This document shows positions 44,995 to 54,512 of a stretch of DNA of 64,000 nt, one piece after another. The stretch is from Clostridium sp. AM22-11AC. GTDB lineage: Bacteria; Bacillota; Clostridia; Lachnospirales; Lachnospiraceae. The notes under the pieces are model-generated. The model saw only the letters and a list, made by a program, of their open reading frames with translations. It was not told the DNA's origin and searched no databases. Where the stretch lies: NCBI RefSeq assembly GCF_003473545.1, contig NZ_QUCM01000002.1, positions 214,571 to 278,570 on the forward strand, in the 5' to 3' direction. A program made the position numbers and the translations under genes. Every line of letters starts with the position of its first letter. Position 1 is the first letter of the stretch.

Positions 44995-46587
44995 ATGAAA
45001 GAAACAAACACAACTGCCTGGTTTCAGTCACTTGAAAAGGCTTTAGGAAAACTGGCAGCAATTGCAGCAGTGGTTATTTTGTTGATTTTTCCATTGTATG
45101 TAAGAGATTTTTATTTTGATATATTAAATGCAAAATATCAATTTTATTATATTACAATGTTAGCAGTACTCATTATAGCATTCATTATATTTGTTTTTCA
45201 TGTTATTCAGGATTTCAGATATGAGGATGGGAAAAATGTAAAGGTAATGTTTCGCAGCTTTTCTATTAAAAAAATGCCTTTATCTCATAGCTTTGCCAGT
45301 ATATTTCTGATCGTATGCATTATATCTACATTGCAGTCACAGTATTTATACGAATCATTTTGGGGAAATGAGGGAAGATACACGGGACTGTTTTTATTGG
45401 CTATTTACGTGATCACTTTTCTTTTTATCAGTAGATTTTTGAAATTAAAGAAAAGATATTTGAATTTGTTTTTGGTTGCAGGAATGTTGGCGTGTATATT
45501 CGGAATTACCGACTATTTTAAATTAAATCTCTTTCATTTCAAGGATGAATTAGTAGCTGCTGATTGGCCTGTTTATACATCTACATTTGGGAATATTAAT
45601 ACGTATAATGCATATGTAGCCTTAGTGATTGGCTGTTGCGGGGCATTATTTATTGATGCAGAAACGAAGAAAGAAAAAATATGGTATTTTATCTGCTATC
45701 TGATCGCGTCTTATTCATTGATCACAGGTGGAAGTGATAATGCATATCTGGCATTGCTTGCACTGTTTGGTTTCCTGCCTTTCTGGGCATTTAGAACCTG
45801 GAAAGGTGTAGAAAAATATTTTGTTATGTTATCTTCATTTGCAACTATAACCTACATAGCCGGACTGATCCATAATCATATGGGAAACAGAGTTGAGATA
45901 CTGGAAGGTGTTTTCAGTGTTGTGATCCGTTCTCGTCTGCTGGTGTTTGCAGTTGCGGGATTATGGTTGTTAACAGTTATTTTGTATGTAATAGAGGCAG
46001 CTGCAAAGGAAAGAATATATAAGTTAGGAAAACTTCCAGTGTATATCTGGACTGTATTGGCTGCAGTTATTATATTGGCAGTCGGATATGTACTTTATGA
46101 TGCCAATGCAGGCGGACATGCAGATAAGTATGGAAGCGTCCAGAGATATGTTCATTTTGATGATGACTGGGGAACACAAAGAGGTATGGTCTGGAGACTG
46201 GCTCTGGATGATTATAAAAATGAATTTACATGGAATGAAAAGGTTTTTGGTTATGGACCGGAAACGTTTGGTATTATGACGCATCAGTGGAATAATGATG
46301 AAACCATTGCGAAAACCACTGTAATTTACGATAATGCACATAATGAATATCTTCAGTATTTTGTAACTATTGGACCGATTGGAGTGCTTTCTTATGTGGG
46401 AATATTAATTTGCGCCTGCATAGAAATGAACAGAAGAAAAGAAAAATCTCCTTATGTGTTAGGCTGTTTCTTTGCAGTGTTATGCTATGCTGTACAGGCA
46501 ACTGTTAACTTATGCGTGCCGATTGTTGCGCCGATCATGTGGATGTTGATGAGCGTTGGAACAGCTCAGAGCGAGGACGAGGAATGA
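44995..46587 (+). CDS. O-antigen ligase / polymerase-like membrane protein
   Basis: 530 residues with about 12 membrane segments. The large extracytoplasmic loop contains GTQRGMVWRLALDDYK and the YDNAHNEYLQYFVTIGPIGVLSYVG segment, the H-x-x-YL pattern of the Wzy/WaaL (PF04932) superfamily. It would polymerise or transfer lipid-linked glycan outside the membrane. It starts the cluster and overlaps the next gene by four bases. Confidence 0.8.
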   Translation: MKETNTTAWFQSLEKALGKLAAIAAVVILLIFPLYVRDFYFDILNAKYQFYYITMLAVLIIAFIIFVFHVIQDFRYEDGKNVKVMFRSFSIKKMPLSHSFASIFLIVCIISTLQSQYLYESFWGNEGRYTGLFLLAIYVITFLFISRFLKLKKRYLNLFLVAGMLACIFGITDYFKLNLFHFKDELVAADWPVYTSTFGNINTYNAYVALVIGCCGALFIDAETKKEKIWYFICYLIASYSLITGGSDNAYLALLALFGFLPFWAFRTWKGVEKYFVMLSSFATITYIAGLIHNHMGNRVEILEGVFSVVIRSRLLVFAVAGLWLLTVILYVIEAAAKERIYKLGKLPVYIWTVLAAVIILAVGYVLYDANAGGHADKYGSVQRYVHFDDDWGTQRGMVWRLALDDYKNEFTWNEKVFGYGPETFGIMTHQWNNDETIAKTTVIYDNAHNEYLQYFVTIGPIGVLSYVGILICACIEMNRRKEKSPYVLGCFFAVLCYAVQATVNLCVPIVAPIMWMLMSVGTAQSEDEE

Positions 46588-47789
46588 CACAGGCTGCTTT
46601 CTTATTATTTGTATTTTTAAAACAGTTTTATATAAAAAGTTCGGGCAGTATTGGAATTGCGGATCTGTGTATAGCTTTTTGCGTGATATTTCTTGTTTTA
46701 GATATAGTACGCGGAAAGAGAAAAATGCCTTCGGTGACAGACTTGAAAAGAGAAAAATTCTTAATTGCATTTCTGATCTGCGTAGTAATTATAAATCTGT
46801 TTTTTACTATTAAGGATCATTGTCGGGATTATGAACGATATACCTTATACTGGATTTTTAATGGGGCGGCCATATGGTGTTTCTTAGAATTGGCAGATAA
46901 AGACTTTTTAAAAAAGTTGAATGGGGTATGTAAGATCAATATTCTAACGCAGGCAGTTATATGGGTGCTTGGTTATGGAAGAGTATTTACAGAATATTGG
47001 GGACCAACCCGGTATATGGGTACCTTTAATGATCCTAATCAGTATGCATTTTATCTGTTTTGTATGATTTTATTAATCAGCTTGTATGCATGCAATTATG
47101 GGGACCGTACGGCCCCCATCTATTATTGTCTGGGTGTGTTTTTTATGAGTATATCCAAATCCACGGGCATTTTTTTAGGTTTGATGTTGTATACAGTAGG
47201 AATGGCGATATGGTTTTATGTAAGATATAGGAGTAAATGGAACATTCCCAGAAAAACAGAAATGACGTTGGGCGTGGTACTTATACTGGCAGCTATCGCA
47301 ATAGTGATAAAAATTTTCCCAGGTCCGGATTTTAATCTTAAGAATACGGATTATACTATGCTTACCAGAATACAGGAAAAGATATGGAAAGTACTATATG
47401 GAGGCAATTCTACCATGCTTTCCGACCGGGGAATGGACCGGGTGGCATTGTATCCTAGATATTTATTGTTAGGAGCAGGAGAAGGTAATTTTAATCGTTT
47501 CCTGAAAGCCGCTCAACAAAATGAGATCCATTGCAGTTTTCTCAATATATGGTTTAGTTATGGTGTGATTCCAACTGTATTACTTTTAAAGTGGCTTTGG
47601 GAAAAAATGAGAAAAATTTCTGCTGTAGAATGGATAATTGCCGGTTCTTTAATAGTAGAAAGCTTTTTGCTGGTAAATTATCGTCAGCCATTCTTCTGGA
47701 TGATCCTTTTATATGGCTATATACGGCAGAAGAATCAAGAAAAAACTGCTTCAACGTTGTCTTTTCAGCAGTCAGATGATATACTGTAA
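46584..47789 (+). CDS. Second polymerase/ligase-like membrane protein
   Basis: 401 residues from the ATG at 46584, which overlaps the previous stop (ATGA) with GAGG before it. A frame open 24 codons earlier is a shadow. About ten membrane helices. RYMGTFNDPNQYAFYLFC and SKSTGIFLGLMLY resemble Wzy-type polymerases. The central loop contains LLGAGEGNFNRF. Sequence similarity to its upstream neighbour is low. Two such proteins side by side suggest that one polymerises and one ligates, which cannot be told from sequence. Confidence 0.7.
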   Translation: MTQAAFLLFVFLKQFYIKSSGSIGIADLCIAFCVIFLVLDIVRGKRKMPSVTDLKREKFLIAFLICVVIINLFFTIKDHCRDYERYTLYWIFNGAAIWCFLELADKDFLKKLNGVCKINILTQAVIWVLGYGRVFTEYWGPTRYMGTFNDPNQYAFYLFCMILLISLYACNYGDRTAPIYYCLGVFFMSISKSTGIFLGLMLYTVGMAIWFYVRYRSKWNIPRKTEMTLGVVLILAAIAIVIKIFPGPDFNLKNTDYTMLTRIQEKIWKVLYGGNSTMLSDRGMDRVALYPRYLLLGAGEGNFNRFLKAAQQNEIHCSFLNIWFSYGVIPTVLLLKWLWEKMRKISAVEWIIAGSLIVESFLLVNYRQPFFWMILLYGYIRQKNQEKTASTLSFQQSDDIL

Positions 47790-47849
47790 AATGGTTTATC
47801 AGGCGGAATATAAGATTACAAGCGAAATATAGATAGGAAATAAAGACTT

Positions 47850-49184
47850 ATGAGGATAGATGAAAAATACAAACGACTGATCAAATGCTTCTTTTCAGTG
47901 GTTATGATCCTGCTTCTTACAGTAACATATCATCAGTTTTGGGTTCGTTATTATAATAAGATCATTTTGTATCCGTTTTACCGCAGAGGTATGTGGATGA
48001 TGGCGGGAATTTACGCTGCTATGCTGATCTTCTTTATGAATGCGTATGGAGGTTTTAAAATCGGATATCTGAGAAAAGGAAATCTGATTTATTCCCAGGC
48101 ATTGTCTTTGATATTTACGAATATTTTTACATACTTTCAGCTGTCTGTTCTGGATAAGAAATTATTCGAACCAAAGATGGTTTTAGTTATGACAGTAGCG
48201 GACGTGTTGATCGTATGGTGCTGGACGATGTTGTTTCAGCTTTTGTATGCAAATGCCTTTCCGCCAAGGAGAATGCTGCTGATTTCAGGAGAACGGTCTG
48301 ATTATCATTTAATAGAAAAGATCAATGCCAGAGATGATAAATATATGATCTGTGAAACGATCAATTATCATATGGGTAAAGAGGCACTGATTGAGAAAAT
48401 CCATCAGTATGATGCGATTATTGTTGGTGATATTCCTTCTCATGAAAGAAATGTAATAATCAAGTATTGTTTTGATCATTCGATTAGGACATACAGTGTT
48501 CCCAAAATATCTGATATTCTGCTTCGCAGTTCGGATGAACTGAATTTGTTTGATACACCATTATTATTGTCAAGAAATATGGGATTAAGCATTGAGCAGC
48601 AGTTTGTGAAACGTGTGATCGATATCATCGGATCTATGATAGGAATTATTATTACAATTCCGTTTTTTATTGTCATCGGACTGAGTATTAAGCTGACAGA
48701 CCATGGACCAATTTTTTATACCCAGACACGTTTAACCAAAGATGGAAGACCCTTTAAAATTTATAAGTTCCGTACAATGATACAGAATGCAGAAAAAGAC
48801 GGAATTCCACGATTGGCAGCAGAAGGTGATCCGCGTATTCTTCCTGTAGGACGTTTACTTCGCGCAACCCGTCTGGATGAACTGCCACAGGTACTTAACA
48901 TCTTAAAAGGTGATATGTCTATTGTAGGTCCTCGTCCGGAGCGTCCGGAACTGGTAGAAGAATTTACTAATGAAATCCCAGAATTCCCGGACAGAATGAA
49001 AGTAAAAGCGGGTCTGACAGGTTATGCCCAGGTGTATGGAAAATATAATACTACACCGTATGATAAGCTGAAATTTGATCTTATGTATATTCGTAAGTAT
49101 TCAGTTCTTTTAGATCTGAAACTTATTATTATGACACCGAAGATCCTGTTTTTGAAAGAAAGTACAGAAGGAGTGGAGAAATGA
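47850..49184 (+). CDS. Polyprenyl glycosylphosphotransferase (initiating sugar transferase)
   Basis: 444 residues. Four to five N-terminal membrane helices with a CoA-binding-like domain precede a C-terminal bacterial sugar transferase domain. RVIDIIGSMIGIIITIPFF, KFRTMIQNAEKDG, RLLRATRLDELPQVLNILKGDMSIVGPRPERPE and KAGLTGYAQVYGKY are signature motifs. It starts glycan assembly by placing a sugar-1-phosphate on undecaprenyl phosphate (WcaJ/CpsE class). The sugar is unknown. It overlaps the next gene by four bases. Confidence 0.93.
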   Translation: MRIDEKYKRLIKCFFSVVMILLLTVTYHQFWVRYYNKIILYPFYRRGMWMMAGIYAAMLIFFMNAYGGFKIGYLRKGNLIYSQALSLIFTNIFTYFQLSVLDKKLFEPKMVLVMTVADVLIVWCWTMLFQLLYANAFPPRRMLLISGERSDYHLIEKINARDDKYMICETINYHMGKEALIEKIHQYDAIIVGDIPSHERNVIIKYCFDHSIRTYSVPKISDILLRSSDELNLFDTPLLLSRNMGLSIEQQFVKRVIDIIGSMIGIIITIPFFIVIGLSIKLTDHGPIFYTQTRLTKDGRPFKIYKFRTMIQNAEKDGIPRLAAEGDPRILPVGRLLRATRLDELPQVLNILKGDMSIVGPRPERPELVEEFTNEIPEFPDRMKVKAGLTGYAQVYGKYNTTPYDKLKFDLMYIRKYSVLLDLKLIIMTPKILFLKESTEGVEK

Positions 49185-50308
49185 GAAAAGCTCTCCTGGT
49201 AACTCATGTAAGTGGGTTTGTGCCTCAATTTGAAATGAATAATGTACATATCCTTCAGAATATGGGATATGAGGTGCATTATGCCAGTAATTTCCATAAT
49301 CCTTCTTATGGTGATGATAATAGTCGCCTGGAAGGAACAGGAATCATCTGTCATCAGATAGACTTTGAGAGAAGTCCTTTTAAACGGAAGAATATAACTG
49401 CGTATAGGCAGTTGAAAGAATTAATGGAAGAACATGAATTTGACCTGGTGCACTGCCACACCCCTATGGGTGGGGCATTAGCCCGTCTGGCAGCACATAA
49501 TACCCATACAGGTCCGGTGATCTACACTGCTCATGGCTTCCATTTTTTTAAAGGAGCGCCACTTATAAATTGGATGATTTATTATCCGGTGGAATGTTAC
49601 TTGTCTAGGTATACAGATGTTTTGATCTGTATTAATGTGGAAGATTATAAACGTGCGAAAAAGCATTTTTATGCCAAAAATGTAGTTCGGATCCCTGGAG
49701 TAGGACTGGATATTGAACGAATTGAAAGTACAATCGTAAATACCAATCAGAAAAAGGAACAGTTAGGAATTCAAAATGATGAATATGTATTGCTTTCAGT
49801 AGGAGAAATGACAGCGAACAAAAATCATGAATTGGTTTTAAGAGCATTAAAAAAATTGAATAATAAAAAAATCAAATATTTATTGTGCGGTCATGGAGAG
49901 GAGGAAAAAAAGCTTAAAAATTTAGTAACAGACTTACAGTTGAATGATCAAGTGCTTTTTTTAGGTTATAGAAAAGATGTTTTTGAAATTTATAGGATAG
50001 CAGATATATTTGTATTTCCATCAATAAGAGAAGGAATGCCAGTTGCTCTAATGGAGGCAATGGCAAGCAATTTACCGGTTATATGTTCTAATATTCGTGG
50101 AAACAGAGAACTTATAAAAAATGATTTTGGTGGCAGATTAATAGAAGGGCATAATATCGATGATTATGCGAGGGCAATAGCTGATTTGGCTGGTGATAGA
50201 GAGAAATGCTTACGTTTTGGCCAATATAATGCGTTAACAATTAGAAATTATGATAAAAGTAAGTCTCTAGAAATTATGAAACAGGTTTATAGAGAACTTT
50301 GTAAGTAA
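49181..50308 (+). CDS. Family 4 glycosyltransferase
   Basis: A 375-residue GT-B enzyme of the EpsD/CapM/WbnK-like GT4 group. Acceptor side: HVSGFVPQFEMNNVHILQNMGYEVHY, TPMGGALARLAA, YTAHGFHFFKGAP. Donor side: VGEMTANKNHELVLRAL, GYRKDVFEIYRIADIFVFPSIREGMPVALMEAMA with the E-x7-E motif. It probably adds the second sugar to the lipid-linked unit made by the upstream transferase, to which it is translationally coupled. Confidence 0.9.
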   Translation: MRKALLVTHVSGFVPQFEMNNVHILQNMGYEVHYASNFHNPSYGDDNSRLEGTGIICHQIDFERSPFKRKNITAYRQLKELMEEHEFDLVHCHTPMGGALARLAAHNTHTGPVIYTAHGFHFFKGAPLINWMIYYPVECYLSRYTDVLICINVEDYKRAKKHFYAKNVVRIPGVGLDIERIESTIVNTNQKKEQLGIQNDEYVLLSVGEMTANKNHELVLRALKKLNNKKIKYLLCGHGEEEKKLKNLVTDLQLNDQVLFLGYRKDVFEIYRIADIFVFPSIREGMPVALMEAMASNLPVICSNIRGNRELIKNDFGGRLIEGHNIDDYARAIADLAGDREKCLRFGQYNALTIRNYDKSKSLEIMKQVYRELCK

Positions 50309-50343
50309 AAGTTTTTATTTAAGCAGGTATTTGGGAGATAGTT

Positions 50344-51771
50344 ATGGTTAATCTTAAAGATAAAGTAAAAAAATTGACAGTGATTTATATTTGTTTTTTT
50401 GCAATATGTGCGTTATTTTATTTTGTAGCAGGAGATCAGATTCAGACGAAAAGAAGTGTTTCACCTCAGATCGTACCAGATGGAATTGTAGGAGAGTTGA
50501 TAGATGGAGTTACGATCGACCAGGAATTTTTATGTAATCAGAAAAAGTTAGAAGCAATTTCACTGATGTTTACAAATTACATGAGAGAAAATACAGGAAC
50601 AGTTAAGCTTGTATTAAAAGACAAGAATACCAATACAATTTTAGCTGAAACCAGTTTAGATGTCGCTGCTGTTACGCCGGATATGCAATATAATTGGAAT
50701 ATGGATCCTGTGGTAGATGATGTGGAAAACAAAGAGTTAATTTTGTCTATAATGTCAGATTCAAAATCAGGAGAGGGAATATCTGTATATTGTAATTCAA
50801 CGTTGAATACAGGAGACAAAGCTTTATATAGAAATGGAGAAGCTATATCAGGGTGTCTTGCATTTCAAACCACACTTATATCAAGGTATTTTTTGGGCCA
50901 ATATTTTTGGGTTATAATGGCTTCTTTTGCAATACTGTTTGGATGCTATTATGTTTATTCTTGTGTTGCAGCTACCAAAGGCAAATTTACTATTGGTATG
51001 GTGATGCATGGAGTATGGTGTAGATATGGTTTTTTGATCAAACAGCTTGTTTCTCGTGACTTTAAAACAAAATATAAAAGATCTGTATTGGGTTATCTGT
51101 GGAGTTTTTTAAATCCGTTGATGACTATGATGGTACAGTATATTGTGTTCTCTCAGTTGTTTCGGTCCAATATTGAAAATTTCCCAGTATATTTATTATC
51201 GGGCATCGTATTATTCAGCTTCTTTACAGAAAGCGTAGGCCAGGGATTAACGGCAATTTTGGCGAATGCATCATTGATCACGAAAGTATATGTGCCTAAA
51301 TATATTTATCCTGTAACTAAGGTTGTATCAAGCTCCATTAATCTGTTTATTTCGCTGATCCCGTTGATGATAGTAGTATTATTGACTGGTCAGCGCATTA
51401 CAAAAGCAATATTATTAATACCATTTCCGTTGATATGCCTGTTGATATTCTGTATAGGAATGACATTTATGTTATGTACATCAGAAGTATTTTTCAGGGA
51501 TACTCAATATTTATGGGGGGTTGCAACATTAGCATGGACATATGCAACACCATTATTTTATCCAGAAAATATTATCCCAGATCGATTTAAGTTTATTCAG
51601 ACTTATAATCCTATGTATCACTATATAAAATTTATAAGGATTATTTTGATAGATGGGGTATCACCTACACCAGAAGAATATTTATATTGTTTATTATTTT
51701 CATTTGGAACTTTAATTGTTGGTGCCTGGATATTTAAGAAATTCCAGAATCGTTTCGTATTGTATATATAA
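50344..51771 (+). CDS. wzm: Polysaccharide ABC exporter permease with N-terminal extension
   Basis: 475 residues, well above the usual 260-280. Residues about 215-475 are an ABC-2 permease with six membrane helices, starting at LIKQLVSRDFKTKYKRSVLGYLWSFLNPLMTM, the Wzm/TagG signature. Residues 1-215 add two membrane helices (about 12-30 and 190-210) enclosing an extracytoplasmic domain of about 155 residues, of predicted beta type (TGTVKLVLKDKNTNTILAETS). This extra domain may contact the exported glycan. That is inference. Confidence 0.85.
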   Translation: MVNLKDKVKKLTVIYICFFAICALFYFVAGDQIQTKRSVSPQIVPDGIVGELIDGVTIDQEFLCNQKKLEAISLMFTNYMRENTGTVKLVLKDKNTNTILAETSLDVAAVTPDMQYNWNMDPVVDDVENKELILSIMSDSKSGEGISVYCNSTLNTGDKALYRNGEAISGCLAFQTTLISRYFLGQYFWVIMASFAILFGCYYVYSCVAATKGKFTIGMVMHGVWCRYGFLIKQLVSRDFKTKYKRSVLGYLWSFLNPLMTMMVQYIVFSQLFRSNIENFPVYLLSGIVLFSFFTESVGQGLTAILANASLITKVYVPKYIYPVTKVVSSSINLFISLIPLMIVVLLTGQRITKAILLIPFPLICLLIFCIGMTFMLCTSEVFFRDTQYLWGVATLAWTYATPLFYPENIIPDRFKFIQTYNPMYHYIKFIRIILIDGVSPTPEEYLYCLLFSFGTLIVGAWIFKKFQNRFVLYI

Positions 51772-51792
51772 AATATAGAAGGGTTAAGACAT

Positions 51793-52527
51793 ATGACAAT
51801 GATAGATGTGAGCCATGTGACAATGCAGTTTAACATGGCAAATGACAAGATCATTAGTTTGAAAGAAACTGTAGTTGCTTTATTAAGAGGAAAATTAAAA
51901 TACAAGAAATTTACGGCATTGGATGATGTGAGTTTTTCTGTAGAACCGGGGGAAGTTGTAGGTATTATTGGAAAGAACGGTGCAGGAAAAAGTACATTAT
52001 TAAAAATCATTGCCGGAGTATTACAGCCAACAAAAGGTAGTGTTTCAGCAAATGGAAAAATAGTCCCTATGTTGGAACTGGGATCTGGCTTTGACATGGA
52101 ATTAAATGGTGTGGAAAATATTTATTTAAATGGGGCAATTTTAGGTTATACCAAAGAATTTCTGGATAGCAAATTTAAAGAAATCGTAGAATTTTCAGAG
52201 TTAGGTGATTTTATTAATATGCCTATACGTAACTATTCTTCAGGTATGATGGCAAGACTTGCATTTTCAATTGCAACAGTGGTAAAACCGGAAATCCTTA
52301 TTGTAGATGAGATATTATCAGTAGGAGATGCGGGATTTCAGGCGAAAAGTCTGAAACGAATGATGGAATTAATGAGTGGTGGAACTACGGTGTTATTTGT
52401 TTCACATACATTAAAACAAATTGAAGAATTGTGTAATCGTGTAGTATGGCTTGAAGATCACAAAGTAAAAAAAGTTGGTGATGTAAAAGAAATATGTGAA
52501 GAATACAGAAGGATGTGGGAGTCATGA
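51793..52527 (+). CDS. wzt: Polysaccharide ABC exporter ATPase
   Basis: 244 residues. Walker A (GIIGKNGAGKST), a signature variant (YSSGMMARLAFS) and Walker B (ILIVDEILSVGD) are intact. The tight YKKFTALDDVSFSVEPGE opening is that of Wzt/TagH exporters. It lacks the C-terminal carbohydrate-binding domain of long Wzt proteins, so chain recognition may rest with the extended permease. Coupled to the next gene by an ATGA overlap. Confidence 0.92.
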   Translation: MTMIDVSHVTMQFNMANDKIISLKETVVALLRGKLKYKKFTALDDVSFSVEPGEVVGIIGKNGAGKSTLLKIIAGVLQPTKGSVSANGKIVPMLELGSGFDMELNGVENIYLNGAILGYTKEFLDSKFKEIVEFSELGDFINMPIRNYSSGMMARLAFSIATVVKPEILIVDEILSVGDAGFQAKSLKRMMELMSGGTTVLFVSHTLKQIEELCNRVVWLEDHKVKKVGDVKEICEEYRRMWES

Positions 52528-53507
52528 GCCAGGTAACAAGATGTTACAGAGGAATAAAAAGACGTTTAAAAAGAATTTTGACACCTAAAATTGATATTTA
52601 TAAAGAATATAAAAGTGCTGTAAAAACTGGGAAGGCAGATAATTTAAAAGTAACAGCAGTAATCCCAAACTATAATTATGAAAGATTTTTAAATGAGCGG
52701 ATCGATTCAATTTTGTTTCAGACGTATCCTGTAAATGAATTGATCATCTTAGATGACTGCTCTACTGATAAAAGTGTTGAATTGATTGAAAGCAGGATCC
52801 GTAATAATAAAACGGATATTCCAATCCGATTAATAAAGAATGGACATAATTCGGGAAGTGTTTTTGCACAATGGCAGAAAGCCTTTCAGGCTGCAACCGG
52901 GGATTATGTGTGGATTGCGGAAGCAGATGATAGCTGCAGTCCTTATTTTCTTGAGAATATTATGCCTGCATTTAAAGATAATACAATGGTGATCTCTTAC
53001 TGTGAGTCATTGACTATAGATGAAAAAAATCGACTGTTGATGCAAGATTTGAGGGAATGGATTGATATATATGGTACAGGTAAGTGGGATACAGATTATG
53101 TCAATGATGGAATGAAAGAAGTTTCAGAGACAATGTGTATCAATAACACGATTGCCAATGCTTCAAGTGCGGTATTTAGAAAAGGCGATTATTACAATAT
53201 AATGGAAGAAGCGAAACGCTATCGTCTGGCAGGTGATTGGTATACTTATATGGGTATATTGAGACTGGGAAAGATTTCTTATTGTAAACAATCGCTGAAT
53301 TATCACCGGATGCAGGAAAAAAGCGTAACATTGACTACAAATGCACATAAAGAATTTGATGAGATTGTTTCATTGCAAAATTTTGCAATGAATTATTTTG
53401 ATGTAAAAGAAGAGACAAAGGAATTAATTTATGAGAGACGCGCGAAAAAACGTAGACAGCTTGGTTTGCAGGGATATCATGCTGTCGATTATTGTTCCCG
53501 TATATAA
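52524..53507 (+). CDS. Family 2 glycosyltransferase
   Basis: 327 residues from the ATG overlapping the wzt stop. The GT-A core starts at AVIPNYNYERFLNERIDSILFQTYP, with ILDDCSTDKSVELI and the DxD-like WIAEADDSC. The donor and acceptor are not predictable. It overlaps the next gene by 29 bases. Confidence 0.85.
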   Translation: MSQVTRCYRGIKRRLKRILTPKIDIYKEYKSAVKTGKADNLKVTAVIPNYNYERFLNERIDSILFQTYPVNELIILDDCSTDKSVELIESRIRNNKTDIPIRLIKNGHNSGSVFAQWQKAFQAATGDYVWIAEADDSCSPYFLENIMPAFKDNTMVISYCESLTIDEKNRLLMQDLREWIDIYGTGKWDTDYVNDGMKEVSETMCINNTIANASSAVFRKGDYYNIMEEAKRYRLAGDWYTYMGILRLGKISYCKQSLNYHRMQEKSVTLTTNAHKEFDEIVSLQNFAMNYFDVKEETKELIYERRAKKRRQLGLQGYHAVDYCSRI

Positions 53508-54486
53508 CACAGAAAAATATTTAGCAAAATGTTTAGATTCTATTATACAAGCATTAGAGAAGGTAGAGATCAAAACAGAAGTATTAGTTATTAATGATGG
53601 TTCTACAGATAATTCTAAAATTGTTATAGAAAAATATAAAAATGAACATCCTCAATTAATTGCAGCATATGATAAGCCAAATGGGGGATTGTCGGATGTG
53701 AAAAATTTTGGATTGGACCATGCAAAAGGAGAGTTTATTTCATTTATAGATTCTGATGATTTTGTAGATCCGGAAATGTTTTATGACATGATGAATGGCA
53801 TAATGAATTCATCTGCCGATGCAGCTGTATGTGATATAAAATTAGTGTATGATGATAAAACAGAAAGAGTCTGGCCTTGTACTAATTCTGCAAAGACAGA
53901 TGCTTTTGAGGCAGTGATCGATATGCCTATGATGGCCAGTTCATGTAATAAAATTATTAGAAAATCCTTATTTGATGGGATTTATTTTCCAAAAGGAATA
54001 AATAATGAAGATATTGCGGTGACACCCATTGTATTGGGGCGAACATCGAAAATTGTTATCATAAATAAACCGTATTATAATTATTATCAGCGCTCTGGTT
54101 CTATACAGAACGGAGAATTTAACGAAAGAAGATTTGCAATATTACAGACAGCTAGGTTATGCATTGATAATGCAGCAGTATTAGGAAAAGAAAAACAAAA
54201 TATAATTAAAAACTCTTTATATGCTCATCAAATTCTGGCATTGGCATTGTACCCTGTTCGAGAACAAAAATTTGGAAAAAGATTAAAGCTATTAAAAGAG
54301 TACATGAGGCGTATACATAATACATTTCCGGATTTTTGGAGAAATATGGCGGTATTATCTTATGGGATGTATGATGGTAGAAATGAAAAAATATTTAAAC
54401 AATTATCGATAAAACTGTTGAGTCATAAATGCTATTTTGGGGTTAGTTGTTTCTGGTCTATAGTAAATATGATCTTAAAAGTTTGA
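53479..54486 (+). CDS. Family 2 glycosyltransferase
   Basis: 335 residues from the ATG at 53479 (AGGG upstream). An earlier in-frame ATG lies inside the previous gene. LSIIVPVYNTEKYLAKCLDS, INDGSTDNSK, KPNGGLSDVKNFGLDHAKGEF and IDSDDFVDPEMF give a complete GT-A domain. CpsI/EpsJ-like. AT-rich codons, unlike genes left of 43 kb. Confidence 0.88.
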   Translation: MLSIIVPVYNTEKYLAKCLDSIIQALEKVEIKTEVLVINDGSTDNSKIVIEKYKNEHPQLIAAYDKPNGGLSDVKNFGLDHAKGEFISFIDSDDFVDPEMFYDMMNGIMNSSADAAVCDIKLVYDDKTERVWPCTNSAKTDAFEAVIDMPMMASSCNKIIRKSLFDGIYFPKGINNEDIAVTPIVLGRTSKIVIINKPYYNYYQRSGSIQNGEFNERRFAILQTARLCIDNAAVLGKEKQNIIKNSLYAHQILALALYPVREQKFGKRLKLLKEYMRRIHNTFPDFWRNMAVLSYGMYDGRNEKIFKQLSIKLLSHKCYFGVSCFWSIVNMILKV

Positions 54487-54512
54487 TCACTGAATGTTGG
54501 AAGGATAAGTTT

